NCBI RefSeq assembly: GCF_030506285.1 | Contig: NZ_CP119422.1 | Coordinates: 2,542,001-2,606,000, forward strand | Direction: 5' to 3' | DNA length: 64,000 bases | DNA from: Catalinimonas niigatensis | Lineage (GTDB): Bacteria; Bacteroidota; Bacteroidia; Cytophagales; Cyclobacteriaceae | Shown: piece by piece, positions 1-7,894 of the stretch | Numbering within the stretch: position 1 is the stretch's first letter | How the letters are laid out: the number at the start of each line of letters is the position of its first letter | Notes under the pieces: generated by a model | Told to the model about the DNA's origin: nothing | What the model saw: the letters and a program-made list of their open reading frames with translations, nothing else | Database searches by the model: none | Translations under genes and position numbers: made by a program

Positions 1-122
1 TTTGACAAATTTACCAAAGGATATGCCTTGGCTTCTCCAACTCTTGCGTAGATTTCTGTGTCTTCTGCATGCTCAGCAGAAGTACAGCCAAGAAATAAAC
101 TCATTATTATAATTAATGTCAT
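1..122 (-). CDS. Lipoprotein, 3' part beyond window (partial)
   Basis: Only the first 40 or so residues are visible; the gene runs off the left edge. From the ATG at 122 the protein starts with a hydrophobic stretch ending in a lipobox (LFLGC), so it is predicted to be exported and lipid-anchored. An in-frame upstream ATG at 176 would add a hydrophilic extension before the signal peptide and is less likely. The mature start reads TSAEHAEDTEIYARVGEAKA. The phrase 'YARVGEAKAYPL' faintly recalls the start of SurA/parvulin-type lipoproteins, but too little is visible to assign a function. Confidence 0.55.
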   Translation of the reverse strand, partial: MTLIIIMSLFLGCTSAEHAEDTEIYARVGEAKAYPLVNLS

Positions 123-261
123 TTTTAGAATTTTTTTCAATAATTCTTCACTGTGAAATCCATAAGTCTCTTTCATTACGTAACTTTAATGTAGATTGGA
201 TGTATGCACGTTCATAAATGTAACGTAATTTGCGTTTGTGAATCCATAAAAATAACCACAA

Positions 262-999
262 ATGAACGTCAGTGTCATTATACCGACATTCAATGAAGAA
301 GGCAGCATCGGGAAGTTGGTCAAGTATCTCTTATACCATGCTTCTGACAGGCTGGAAGAAATCATTGTGTGCGATGGACATAGCAGCGATGCCACTTTTA
401 GCATTGCACAACAGGCAGGAGCCAAAGTAATTTTGTCGCCCCAGCGGGGCAGGGCAGCACAGATGAACTATGGGGCTTCAACCGCCAAAGGAGATATCTT
501 GTACTTTGTTCATGCAGATACGCTCCCTCCCTCTTCTTATCTGTCAGACATTCACCAGGCACTTGATGAAGGCTGTCTTCTGGGAAGTTACCGCTCGGAG
601 TTTATTTCCAAAAATCCTCTTTTGAAAATCAATGCCTATTTCACTCGTTTTGATGGGGTTCCCTATCACGGAGGCGATCAAACCCTTTTTATTTACAAAG
701 ATTTTTTTGACGAATTGGGTGGGTACCGCGAAGATTACCTCATTATGGAGGATTTTGAAATGATCCGGCGTGCCCGCCAAAAAGCAGTGTTCAAAAACAT
801 GCGCAAGAAAGTGCGTATCTCTGCCCGTAAGTATCAGAAAAATAGCTACCTGCGGGTAAGTGTTGCCAATTTCATTATTTACAATATGTTTCGCATGGGC
901 TTTTCTCCACAAATTATGAGAACTACTTATTATAAGCTGATCAAACATCCCAAGGCCCAGCTAGAAGAGGAATCTTCCTCTCACCTTCGGGTATATTAG
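262..999 (+). CDS. Family 2 glycosyltransferase (TIGR04283-like)
   Basis: A 245-residue GT-A fold glycosyltransferase. The N-terminal nucleotide-sugar binding stretch IIPTFNEEGSI (residues 6-16), the acidic metal-binding motif HADT (84-87), GGDQ (137-140) and the MEDFEMIRR acidic motif (162-170) are all in the usual order. Length and motifs fit the TIGR04283 group, often found near radical-SAM/selenodomain genes, but no such neighbour is visible here. There is no signal peptide or membrane segment, so it should act at the cytoplasmic face of the membrane. Donor and acceptor are unknown. It is monocistronic, followed by a terminator at 1134-1166. Confidence 0.85.
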   Translation: MNVSVIIPTFNEEGSIGKLVKYLLYHASDRLEEIIVCDGHSSDATFSIAQQAGAKVILSPQRGRAAQMNYGASTAKGDILYFVHADTLPPSSYLSDIHQALDEGCLLGSYRSEFISKNPLLKINAYFTRFDGVPYHGGDQTLFIYKDFFDELGGYREDYLIMEDFEMIRRARQKAVFKNMRKKVRISARKYQKNSYLRVSVANFIIYNMFRMGFSPQIMRTTYYKLIKHPKAQLEEESSSHLRVY

Positions 1000-1031
1000 G
1001 CATAATTTTTTACATTGAGGCAAAAAGTGTT

Positions 1032-1142
1032 ATGCCACACCAATCCTATCTCACCATTTTATTTTGGCTACTGCTATCCATACCTGTGTCTTTGTGGGCA
1101 CAATCTGACAAAAACAAAATCATTGTATCCATTGAGAGGTGA
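1032..1142 (+). CDS. Tiny ORF: signal peptide with almost no mature part
   Basis: A 36-residue frame, MPHQSYLTILFWLLLSIPVS followed by LWAQ and 12 further residues. The first 24 residues look like a genuine Sec signal peptide with an A-Q cleavage point typical of Bacteroidota secreted proteins. The stop codon lies inside the 5' arm of a terminator hairpin. Either this is a very small secreted peptide or, more likely, the 5' remnant of a deleted secreted-protein gene. Low confidence that it is functional. Confidence 0.3.
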   Translation: MPHQSYLTILFWLLLSIPVSLWAQSDKNKIIVSIER

Positions 1143-1166
1143 GGTTAATATTTCGCCTCTTTTTTA
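1134..1166 (+). terminator. Rho-independent terminator after the glycosyltransferase
   Basis: Arms 1134-1142 (GAGAGGTGA) and 1153-1161 (TCGCCTCTT) form a 9-bp stem including two G-U pairs, with a 10-nt loop and a T run at 1160-1165. It lies 135 bp after the glycosyltransferase stop codon and overlaps the end of the tiny ORF. Confidence 0.6.
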
Positions 1167-1188
1167 GGGTGTTAGGGTGTTAGGGTTA
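1164..1188. repeat. Short tandem TTAGGGTG repeat
   Basis: Two copies of TTAGGGTG followed by a partial third (TTAGGGTT). It directly follows the terminator T run. Short and probably a slippage product; no function is inferred. Confidence 0.5.
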
Positions 1189-1363
1189 ACTTCTACTTTG
1201 AAAGAGAATTACGTTTTTCGCCAACAAAAATGCTAAGTCAAACACTCAAAATCTAAAACTATAAAACCACACCGTGGCGGCCTAGAAATATAACACCGCG
1301 CGGCGACCATAACACTAAATATTCTCTGCAAAACTTGTATTTTAGCATAAAAACAGAGTAAAT

Positions 1364-2413
1364 ATGACATCTTCTGACGATGCCTTGGACCGTTACATGA
1401 AAAAGCTCATGGAGTTGCAGTACAACCGGCAGGAAAGCCTGTATACGGATGAGGAACTCAAAAAAATTGCCCTGGATGCAGGCCTTAGCGAATCGGACTG
1501 GCAACAGGCGCAGGCACGTGCTGAAGCTCAGAAACAAAAAGGCAAAAATCATATCGTACATGCCAACTGGCAGGATGCAGTGAAAGAACTGGAAGCGGCC
1601 TGCTCCCTCAAACCAAACGATGCCGAGGCACATGTACTGGCGGCAGAGGCTTATCTGAATCAGGGAGGATTGCAGCAGGAAGAGGGAGCCCGCCAGGAGG
1701 ATTTTCGCCAGGCAGAGTACCATCTGGAACAAGCTCTACAGATAGACTCCGGGTACAAAGAAGCTTTTAAGCTTAAGAAAGAACTGAATACCCGCCGTCA
1801 GTTTTCTGCGACACAAACGAAAAAAAACACAAGCAACCGCAAACTTATACGCTGGATGGTTCTGGGAGGAATAGCCTTAGTTGTCATTATCTGGTACTTC
1901 AGCTCCTATAACAGCATGGTAGGTGCCGAAGAACAAACCATAGAAGCCTGGGCACAGGTAGAAAATGTGTACCAGCGGCGTGCCGACCTGATTCCTAACC
2001 TGGTAGCCACTGTTCAGGCAGCCGCTGACTTTGAGCAGGAAGTACTTACAGAAGTAACTCAGGCCCGTACCCAGGCCCTAGGGAGTACTGTAAACCCTAC
2101 CAATCTAAACCCGACTGAGCTGCGGCAGTTTGAGCAGAACCAGGCAGCGCTTGGCTCATCTCTCTCCCGGCTGATGGCAGTGGCTGAAGATTATCCGCAA
2201 ATCACAGCTACCGAAAATTTTCGTGACTTGCAATCGCAGTTGGAAGGCACAGAAAACCGTATTTCCGTAGAGCGCAGACGGTTTAACCAGACAGTACAGA
2301 CCTATAATGCCAAAGCCCGCAAGTTTCCTTATAACCTTTTAGGATTTGATACCAAAGCTTATTTCTCAGCCAATAGCGGTGCAGAAGACGCGCCCGATGT
2401 AACATTTGATTAG
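1364..2413 (+). CDS. LemA-family membrane protein with N-terminal TPR region
   Basis: A 349-residue protein. Residues 1-58 are charged and helical, about 60-140 resemble a TPR helical repeat region (DAVKELEAACSLKPNDAEAH), 161-179 form one membrane segment, and 184-345 are a LemA domain with the hallmark NVYQRRADLIPNLVATVQ (201-218). Standard LemA proteins are about 190 residues with a short N-terminal anchor; here roughly 150 cytoplasmic residues precede the anchor, which is unusual. Topology is predicted as N-terminus in the cytoplasm and LemA domain in the periplasm. It heads a three-gene operon with two TPM-domain proteins; LemA-TPM pairing is common in bacteria. Biochemical role unknown, probably envelope-related. 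Confidence 0.85.
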   Translation: MTSSDDALDRYMKKLMELQYNRQESLYTDEELKKIALDAGLSESDWQQAQARAEAQKQKGKNHIVHANWQDAVKELEAACSLKPNDAEAHVLAAEAYLNQGGLQQEEGARQEDFRQAEYHLEQALQIDSGYKEAFKLKKELNTRRQFSATQTKKNTSNRKLIRWMVLGGIALVVIIWYFSSYNSMVGAEEQTIEAWAQVENVYQRRADLIPNLVATVQAAADFEQEVLTEVTQARTQALGSTVNPTNLNPTELRQFEQNQAALGSSLSRLMAVAEDYPQITATENFRDLQSQLEGTENRISVERRRFNQTVQTYNAKARKFPYNLLGFDTKAYFSANSGAEDAPDVTFD

Positions 2414-2415
2414 AT

Positions 2416-3069
2416 ATGTCCCACGCTTTATTTACCCAAGAAGAACTTATACGAATCAAGAATGCAGTGGCAGAGGCTGAACAACTTTCGGGAGGAGAGA
2501 TTGTACCTGTTTTTTCCCGGCAGTCGTCCTGGTATGAGCATACTTTATGGCGTGCAGGAGCCCTTTTTGCGCTGCTGACAGCTATCGTACTTACTATTGT
2601 GTATCTAAGTTCGGATATACTGCTATGGCTACCTCCTTATCTGTGGTTGCTCATTTGTATCACAGGAGGCACTGCCGGAGCTACTGTTGCTGAGTCACTG
2701 CCTTTTGTAAAACGTTTCTTTATCAGTCATGAAAGCCTACAGCAGCAGGTAGAAGCCCGCGCACAGCAATTGTTTGTAGAGCAATCGGTTAGCCATACTG
2801 AACAACGTACTGGCATTTTACTTTACATCAGTTTTTTTGAAAAGCATGCCCTCATCCTCCCTGACATGGGCATTAGCGAAGTAGTGAATCATGAGATATG
2901 GGAAGATATTCTACAGAAACTCGTCAGTACGATGAAGGATGGGCAGCATACTACCGCTATTTGTAATGCCATTGTCAGTTGCGGACGGGTGCTGGCAGAG
3001 AGTGGCATTCAAAAAGCCGAAGACGATGATGAAAACGAACTGCCGGATGAAATACATATTGATGAATAA
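2416..3069 (+). CDS. TPM-domain membrane protein
   Basis: A 217-residue protein of the TPM (TLP18.3/Psb32/MOLO-1) family. The first 40 residues carry the start of the domain (FTQEELIRIKNAVAEAEQLS, then GGEIVPVF), two membrane segments follow at about 45-64 and 68-90, and a second TPM-like half lies at about 125-195 (HTEQRTGILLYISFFEKHAL). The C-terminus is very acidic. It starts 2 bp after the LemA stop and overlaps the next gene by 8 bp, so the three genes are probably translationally coupled. This is the short form of the family, paired here with the long glycine-rich form downstream. Confidence 0.8.
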   Translation: MSHALFTQEELIRIKNAVAEAEQLSGGEIVPVFSRQSSWYEHTLWRAGALFALLTAIVLTIVYLSSDILLWLPPYLWLLICITGGTAGATVAESLPFVKRFFISHESLQQQVEARAQQLFVEQSVSHTEQRTGILLYISFFEKHALILPDMGISEVVNHEIWEDILQKLVSTMKDGQHTTAICNAIVSCGRVLAESGIQKAEDDDENELPDEIHIDE

Positions 3070-4177
3070 GAGCCGCCGATATACAATCCTGCACTGGTAT
3101 CTGTTGCTCACTGCTTGTAGTTTTCAGATAGCCTATGCACAGGAAGTCCCTTACCTCTCTGCGAGGGTAAATGACTATGGAGACCTATTGCCTGAAAATG
3201 ATGAACGTCAATTGGAAGAGCGACTGCGTAATTTTGAGCAGCAAACTACACATCAGGTGGTCGTACTTACGGTCAACAGTCTAGAAGGGGGTAATCTGGA
3301 GGATTTTGCAGTACGGGCTTTTGAGGATTGGAAACTAGGACAGGCGGGCAAAGATAATGGCGTACTGCTACTAATTTCCTCAGAAGACCGCAAGCTACGC
3401 ATAGAAGTAGGTTATGGATTAGAACCTTACCTGACCGATGCTTATGCCAGCCGGATCATCCGGGATGTCATTGTGCCCTACTTCCGCCAGGAGAATTATG
3501 CGGAAGGTATTACGTCCGGGGCAGAAGCCATCATGAACAGGATAGAAGGCACCGATGACTTGTCTGAGCCTCTGAGCATACAGTCGGAAAGTGGCGGGAG
3601 TAATATAGGGTACTGGTTTTTGGCAGCCGTACTTGGGCTATTTGTACTTATATTGCTGTTTTTTCTGATCAGAAGGCATAGGCGTAACCGCACCCGTATC
3701 AGCCAGAAATCTGGTTTGCCCATGCAAAAGCTAAGTGAAAAAGAAGAAGACCCACACCTTAATTCAGGACAGCAGGTAGAAGAAAAAGTAGGCTCGGTGG
3801 ATTATGACGTCTGGATATCTGAAAAAGAGAATGACATAATGATCATTCCTTACAAAAATATCTGGCAACAGAAGTATTCCAAATGTCCTCAGTGCGGCTA
3901 TCTCACCTATTACCGCAAAGAAACCAAAGTTATCAGAAGTGCTACCTATGCCCATGAAGGGAAAGGAGAAAGGCGATATGCCTGCAAACACTGTGATTAT
4001 GCCCACACCAAAGAATACCGTATACCCCGACTGCAACGGCAAAAGACAGTGATCATTCCTACCGGAGGTGGTTTTGGGAGTGGGGGTGGTTTTAGTGGTG
4101 GCGGCGGATTTTCAGGTGGAGGCTTTAGCGGGGGTGGCGGTTTCAGTGGAGGCGGCGGGGCTTCCGGCGGCTGGTAG
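3062..4177 (+). CDS. TPM-domain protein with glycine-rich tail (YgcG-like)
   Basis: A 371-residue protein. The ATG at 3062 overlaps the preceding stop and places a signal peptide (TILHWYLLLTACSFQIAYAQ) exactly at the N-terminus; a longer frame upstream would bury it. The TPM domain spans about 30-160 (ARVNDYGDLLPENDERQLEE; then GKDNGVLLLISSEDRKLRIE), a membrane segment lies at about 185-205, and a cytoplasmic part carries two Cys pairs (CPQCG and CKHC) that could bind zinc. The C-terminus is a run of GGGFSGGG repeats ending in GGW, typical of the family. The family is linked to envelope and photosystem repair in other organisms; the function here is inferred only as membrane quality control. 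Confidence 0.85.
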   Translation: MNKSRRYTILHWYLLLTACSFQIAYAQEVPYLSARVNDYGDLLPENDERQLEERLRNFEQQTTHQVVVLTVNSLEGGNLEDFAVRAFEDWKLGQAGKDNGVLLLISSEDRKLRIEVGYGLEPYLTDAYASRIIRDVIVPYFRQENYAEGITSGAEAIMNRIEGTDDLSEPLSIQSESGGSNIGYWFLAAVLGLFVLILLFFLIRRHRRNRTRISQKSGLPMQKLSEKEEDPHLNSGQQVEEKVGSVDYDVWISEKENDIMIIPYKNIWQQKYSKCPQCGYLTYYRKETKVIRSATYAHEGKGERRYACKHCDYAHTKEYRIPRLQRQKTVIIPTGGGFGSGGGFSGGGGFSGGGFSGGGGFSGGGGASGGW

Positions 4178-4269
4178 TTTTTGCATTCATCTTTGTAAAT
4201 TCAAAAATATACTTGATATTCGCCTTTAACTACTTGATTCTACTAAGTATATCGTAAATATCCTGCTGC

Positions 4270-4812
4270 ATGCGTAGGTTTTCTGCCATAGTTCTTTTGT
4301 TCGTATTTCTCCTGTATCATATAGGATACTATGGCTTCTATCTGCTTGCCAGCTACCAACTGGATAATCAATGGCATACCAAGACTTATCAGGATGAGCT
4401 GAACGAAGAAACGCTGTTATATACTGCTATTCCCCTGGCTGTCCCTTATCAAAGCAATCAGACTGAATATGTTCCTGCCAGCGGTAAGGTAGAAGTAGAT
4501 GGTAATTTTTACCGGGTGGTACGTCAGCGCTATGCAAACGATACCCTGCACGTAATGTATGTGCAAGATATTTTGCAAAAAGAGCTTCAGCAATCGGTAG
4601 ACAAATGGCTGGCGACCATCATCCCCGTACCACAATCCGATACCGACAGTCAGCATCTGTGGATTAGTCTGACAAAAAGTTTTCTCATCCATAAGACACT
4701 GCAATTGGATGAACCCACGCCATTCATTAGCCTACAAGCCTATGGGGATGTAGAATTAAAAGAATACGAATTCATTTCTGTCATTCCCCTGCCTCCTCCT
4801 CAACAAGCCTAA
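4270..4812 (+). CDS. Hypothetical membrane-anchored envelope protein
   Basis: A 180-residue protein with one N-terminal hydrophobic segment (residues 5-30) followed by a soluble domain that would face the periplasm. No known family was recognised. The soluble part is rich in beta-favouring segments (TLLYTAIPLAVPYQ, FYRVVRQRYANDTLHVMYVQ) and has no cysteines. It lies 92 bp after the TPM operon on the same strand and may be co-transcribed, which would fit an envelope role, but this is inference only. Confidence 0.6.
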   Translation: MRRFSAIVLLFVFLLYHIGYYGFYLLASYQLDNQWHTKTYQDELNEETLLYTAIPLAVPYQSNQTEYVPASGKVEVDGNFYRVVRQRYANDTLHVMYVQDILQKELQQSVDKWLATIIPVPQSDTDSQHLWISLTKSFLIHKTLQLDEPTPFISLQAYGDVELKEYEFISVIPLPPPQQA

Positions 4813-5140
4813 GCGATATTACAGGTCAGCCTTAGGAGTGGAATGTGTCATGGATTGATATTCCAGTCTCTTAATACAGGTGGAGTTGCTCCGCCTACAG
4901 ATTAACCTGTAATCTCATCTTATTACAATACCCATCATATTTCAAGCTATTCCTGTCTGACTTATAGAACAGTATCGTCATTACTGTATGCTATCTATAG
5001 ATATGGATATTGTACAAACATCTATGTTGTGAAAGACTCATTATCACTATGACCTTTGAGCTTCATACAGATCCCTGTGTATAATTATCTTGAAATATCC
5101 GGGTCAGGCCTCACATCTTTTTCTTCAAAACCCTATGACA
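4813..5140. other. Intergenic region with one small hairpin
   Basis: No gene is supported. One short hairpin, AGGTGGAG-TTG-CTCCGCCT (4878-4896, one G-U pair), is nested in an outer ACAGGT/ACCTGT pair. There is no T run, and it does not match any riboswitch consensus I can recognise. It could be a leader element of the following porin-like gene. Confidence 0.35.
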
Positions 5141-6064
5141 ATGAAAAAAATATATACCCTTATTTTATTTACGGCTTTGCTCTTCTATGTGAAGCCCACA
5201 CATGCCCAAACCCCTACCGATGCCCTCATGATGAACAAACGCGAATTATGTTTTGCGCTGATGTATGAATACGGGTCCTGGGATCAATACTGGGAAGGAA
5301 CCTATTTGAGAAGCAATGCTACCGTAGCCACGCTTAACAGAAATATGCTAATACCCATGGTAGCCATAGGCATTACAGACAAAGTAAATCTTATTGCTAC
5401 CCTTCCTTATGTGGAAACTCACTCCAGTGAACCCAATGGAGGTAGGTTTGCCGGAGCAAAAGGTTTTCAGGACCTGGGGCTGGCGCTAAAAACCGAACTG
5501 CTGGATCAGCAAATCGGTAAGGGAAAACTATCCCTTCTTACTACGCTAGGATTCTCAACCCCCACCACCAATTATCTCTCTGACTATCGCCCTTATAGCA
5601 TTGGAAATGGAACGCATGAATTGAATTTCAGAGGTATTGCACAATATCAATGGGATCAAGGCATATACGTGCGTGGCTCTCTGGCTCATCTATGGAGAGG
5701 ACAGACCAAAGCCGAAAGAGATTATTACTATAACAATGGCAGCTACTATACCCCCTGGATGGATGTTCCCAATGCCTGGAATTATGATGGCGTATTAGGA
5801 ATATGGATGCTGGATAACGCTCTTAGAATGGAGGTGAACTACATGGGGCTCAGATCAACGAGCGGTGATGATATACGAAGGTACAATGCCGGGCAGCCCA
5901 CCAATAAAGTGGATGTAGATCAGCTTGGCTTCTTCTCCCAATACTACTTTAAAAAGCTCAAAGGCCTGGGTGTACTGGGTTATTACTCACAGATCGTTCA
6001 TGGAAGGAATATGGGCAAATTTTCTTCCTTCGGGCTTGGCGCAACGTATCAGTTTAGCATTTAA
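5141..6064 (+). CDS. Outer-membrane channel-like protein (phenol-degradation MetA-like)
   Basis: A 307-residue exported protein. The ATG at 5141 (or 5135, two codons earlier) starts a clear signal peptide, KKIYTLILFTALLFYVKPTH, ending AQ. The mature part has alternating aromatic beta-strand pattern (GVLGYYSQIVHGRNMGKFSS; LGATYQFSI at the C-terminus, an aromatic-ended barrel strand) and resembles the MetA/SphA 'transporter' family of outer-membrane beta-barrels (PF13557). It lies 20 bp upstream of the PAP2/haloperoxidase-like lipoprotein, so the two are probably one transcript. Substrate unknown. Confidence 0.65.
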   Translation: MKKIYTLILFTALLFYVKPTHAQTPTDALMMNKRELCFALMYEYGSWDQYWEGTYLRSNATVATLNRNMLIPMVAIGITDKVNLIATLPYVETHSSEPNGGRFAGAKGFQDLGLALKTELLDQQIGKGKLSLLTTLGFSTPTTNYLSDYRPYSIGNGTHELNFRGIAQYQWDQGIYVRGSLAHLWRGQTKAERDYYYNNGSYYTPWMDVPNAWNYDGVLGIWMLDNALRMEVNYMGLRSTSGDDIRRYNAGQPTNKVDVDQLGFFSQYYFKKLKGLGVLGYYSQIVHGRNMGKFSSFGLGATYQFSI

Positions 6065-6084
6065 AAATCTCAACGCTTTCTATC

Positions 6085-7629
6085 ATGAAAAATAATATAC
6101 TTCTATATATCTTATGTGCTTGCCTGGGCAGTTTACTCATCTCTTCCTGTGAAGAAGATTTACCAACAGGAGCTGAGTATTCAGATTATGCATTCTCCAT
6201 GTTAGATGAAGACGGAGGTACATGGACTCCCATACTTTTGTCAGCACCCGAACAAATTGAAATCTCAGCTCCGGTTGATGTCACCTCTGATGCCTATCTG
6301 GATGAATTAGCCGAATTAAAATCCACCGCAGCCAACCTCAGCAACGAACAGAGAGAGACCATGGAATACTGGACCAACAATCCCATTATCCGCTGGAATG
6401 AGATTGCTCTGGAACTGGTAGCTAAGTACAATCTGATTCCCGGACCTAATGGCGACGGGAGTTATACTTTACCCAATCCGGCCCAGCCTGATGGTCCTTC
6501 GCTCTTCCCTTTTGCTCATCCACCTTATGCAAGCAGGATGTTGGCTTATCTGAGCGTAGCCCAATTTGATGGTTTGGTGGCTGCATGGCACTATAAATAC
6601 AAATACAACAGACAGGCTCCCTATGAGGTAGATGCGTCCATCGCTCATGCTTATACTGACAATAATTTACCCTCTTATCCCTCGGATGCTGCTGTGGTGG
6701 CTGTAGCCTCAAGAGAAATTCTGTCTGCCATGTTTCCACTGGAGAAAGAGTATCTGGCAGAAAAAGCAGCGGAGCATCTTTCCAGCCTAAGTTGGGCAGG
6801 AGCACACGTAAAAAGTGATATTGATGCCGGTCAACATATTGGTGCAGAAGTAGCAAAAATAGCCCTTGCCAGAGCAGCCAATGATGGGATGAAATACGCC
6901 CAATGTCCTAAACCTGTATCCGATTCCATCAAAGCAGCAGCTTTCGCCAGGTTTGGCTGGCAATGGGACAATCTGGAGGAACCTTCAAGACCAGTGGGCT
7001 TAACCCCCTTGTTTGGCAAAGTGAAAATGTGGAGTGTGCCTACTGTAGAAGAGGTAAGGCCCATACCTCCGCCTGCTCCCGGCTCAGCAGAGTTTCAGGA
7101 AAATGTGAAAGAGCTAAAGTACTTTGCAGATAATATGAAGAATGAGTGGAGGAGGATGGCCAATTACTGGCAGGATGGTCTAGGGACTTACACCCCTCCC
7201 GGACATTGGAACAAGATTGCTAAGGATTGTATTGTGCGCCGCAACCTGAACCCTTTACGTACCGCACGCACTTTTGCCTATATGAATATGGCCATTATGG
7301 ATGCAGGCATCAGCTGCTGGGATGCAAAGTATTATTACCACTATCCCCGTCCCATCCAGACCATTCCGGGCTATAAAACCATCGCTGGAACGCCTAATTT
7401 CCCCAGCTACACTTCCGGACATAGCGCATTCTCGGCGGCAGGGGCTGAAGTGCTTTCCTATCTTTTCCCTGACGAAATCACACAATGTACAGAATGGGCT
7501 CTTGAGGCTGCTGAGTCCAGAATATATGGAGGAATTCATTATAGGTTTGATGCAGAAGTAGGTACAGATCAGGGGAAAAAAGTGGCTCAATATACCATTG
7601 AAGTTGCTAAAAATGATGGCGCTGATTAA
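6085..7629 (+). CDS. PAP2/vanadium haloperoxidase-like lipoprotein with duplicated domain
   Basis: A 514-residue lipoprotein (lipobox LLISSC). The C-terminal half carries the complete vanadate/phosphate-binding triad of the PAP2-haloperoxidase fold: RP at 422-423, SGH at 444-446, SR at 478-479 and H485 in SRIYGGIHYRFD. The N-terminal half looks like a second copy of the same domain with the site decayed: KYKYNRQAP parallels KYYYHYPRP, PSYPSDAAVVAVASREILSA (193 onward) parallels PSYTSGHSAFSAAGAEVLSY, and WAGAH (237-241) parallels YGGIH, with R422 replaced by A, H446 by A202 and R479 by L. So one active and one dead domain are predicted. It may be a phosphatase or haloperoxidase; sequence alone does not decide. 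Confidence 0.8.
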   Translation: MKNNILLYILCACLGSLLISSCEEDLPTGAEYSDYAFSMLDEDGGTWTPILLSAPEQIEISAPVDVTSDAYLDELAELKSTAANLSNEQRETMEYWTNNPIIRWNEIALELVAKYNLIPGPNGDGSYTLPNPAQPDGPSLFPFAHPPYASRMLAYLSVAQFDGLVAAWHYKYKYNRQAPYEVDASIAHAYTDNNLPSYPSDAAVVAVASREILSAMFPLEKEYLAEKAAEHLSSLSWAGAHVKSDIDAGQHIGAEVAKIALARAANDGMKYAQCPKPVSDSIKAAAFARFGWQWDNLEEPSRPVGLTPLFGKVKMWSVPTVEEVRPIPPPAPGSAEFQENVKELKYFADNMKNEWRRMANYWQDGLGTYTPPGHWNKIAKDCIVRRNLNPLRTARTFAYMNMAIMDAGISCWDAKYYYHYPRPIQTIPGYKTIAGTPNFPSYTSGHSAFSAAGAEVLSYLFPDEITQCTEWALEAAESRIYGGIHYRFDAEVGTDQGKKVAQYTIEVAKNDGAD

Positions 7630-7698
7630 GATAGAAAGCCGTTTTACTTAATAAACCTTAAAGTGAGGCATAAGGAGTACACCCTCTACTCCTATGCT

Positions 7699-7851
7699 TC
7701 ACCTATTCATGTCTTCTAACGCTCTTTTTTCCGACTCGTGGCAATTCAAACATCTTTCGGAATCTTTCCGGGAGGCTTCAGGCAGTGGATAGCAGGAGTT
7801 CATATTCGTATATAGCAGTGTCATGCTCATCTTTACAGGCTGGGAATGCAT
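7699..7851 (-). CDS. Short ORF with a CxxCH haem-binding motif
   Basis: A 50-residue minus-strand frame from ATG 7851 to TGA 7699, ending SERCLNCHESEKRALEDMNR, with one CxxCH c-type haem attachment motif. The codons before the ATG read ACLLC, giving another Cys pair, but a stop codon (TAA) precedes them. No signal peptide is visible, which a cytochrome would need. It may be the 3' remnant of a c-type haem protein gene whose front is lost. It fills the gap between the PAP2 lipoprotein and the DUF3179 gene. Low confidence. Confidence 0.3.
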   Translation of the reverse strand: MHSQPVKMSMTLLYTNMNSCYPLPEASRKDSERCLNCHESEKRALEDMNR

Positions 7852-7894
7852 GCAAAGAAGACAAGCTTACAATCATCCAAACAAGTGACCTCTC

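Noticed and set aside
1164-1188. Telomere-like TTAGGG repeat as a functional element
   Set aside because: Only two and a half copies of an 8-mer (not 6-mer) directly after a terminator; chance or slippage is sufficient.
4878-4896. Riboswitch in the porin-like gene leader
   Set aside because: The hairpin is too small and no conserved aptamer core (cobalamin, TPP, SAM) could be matched.
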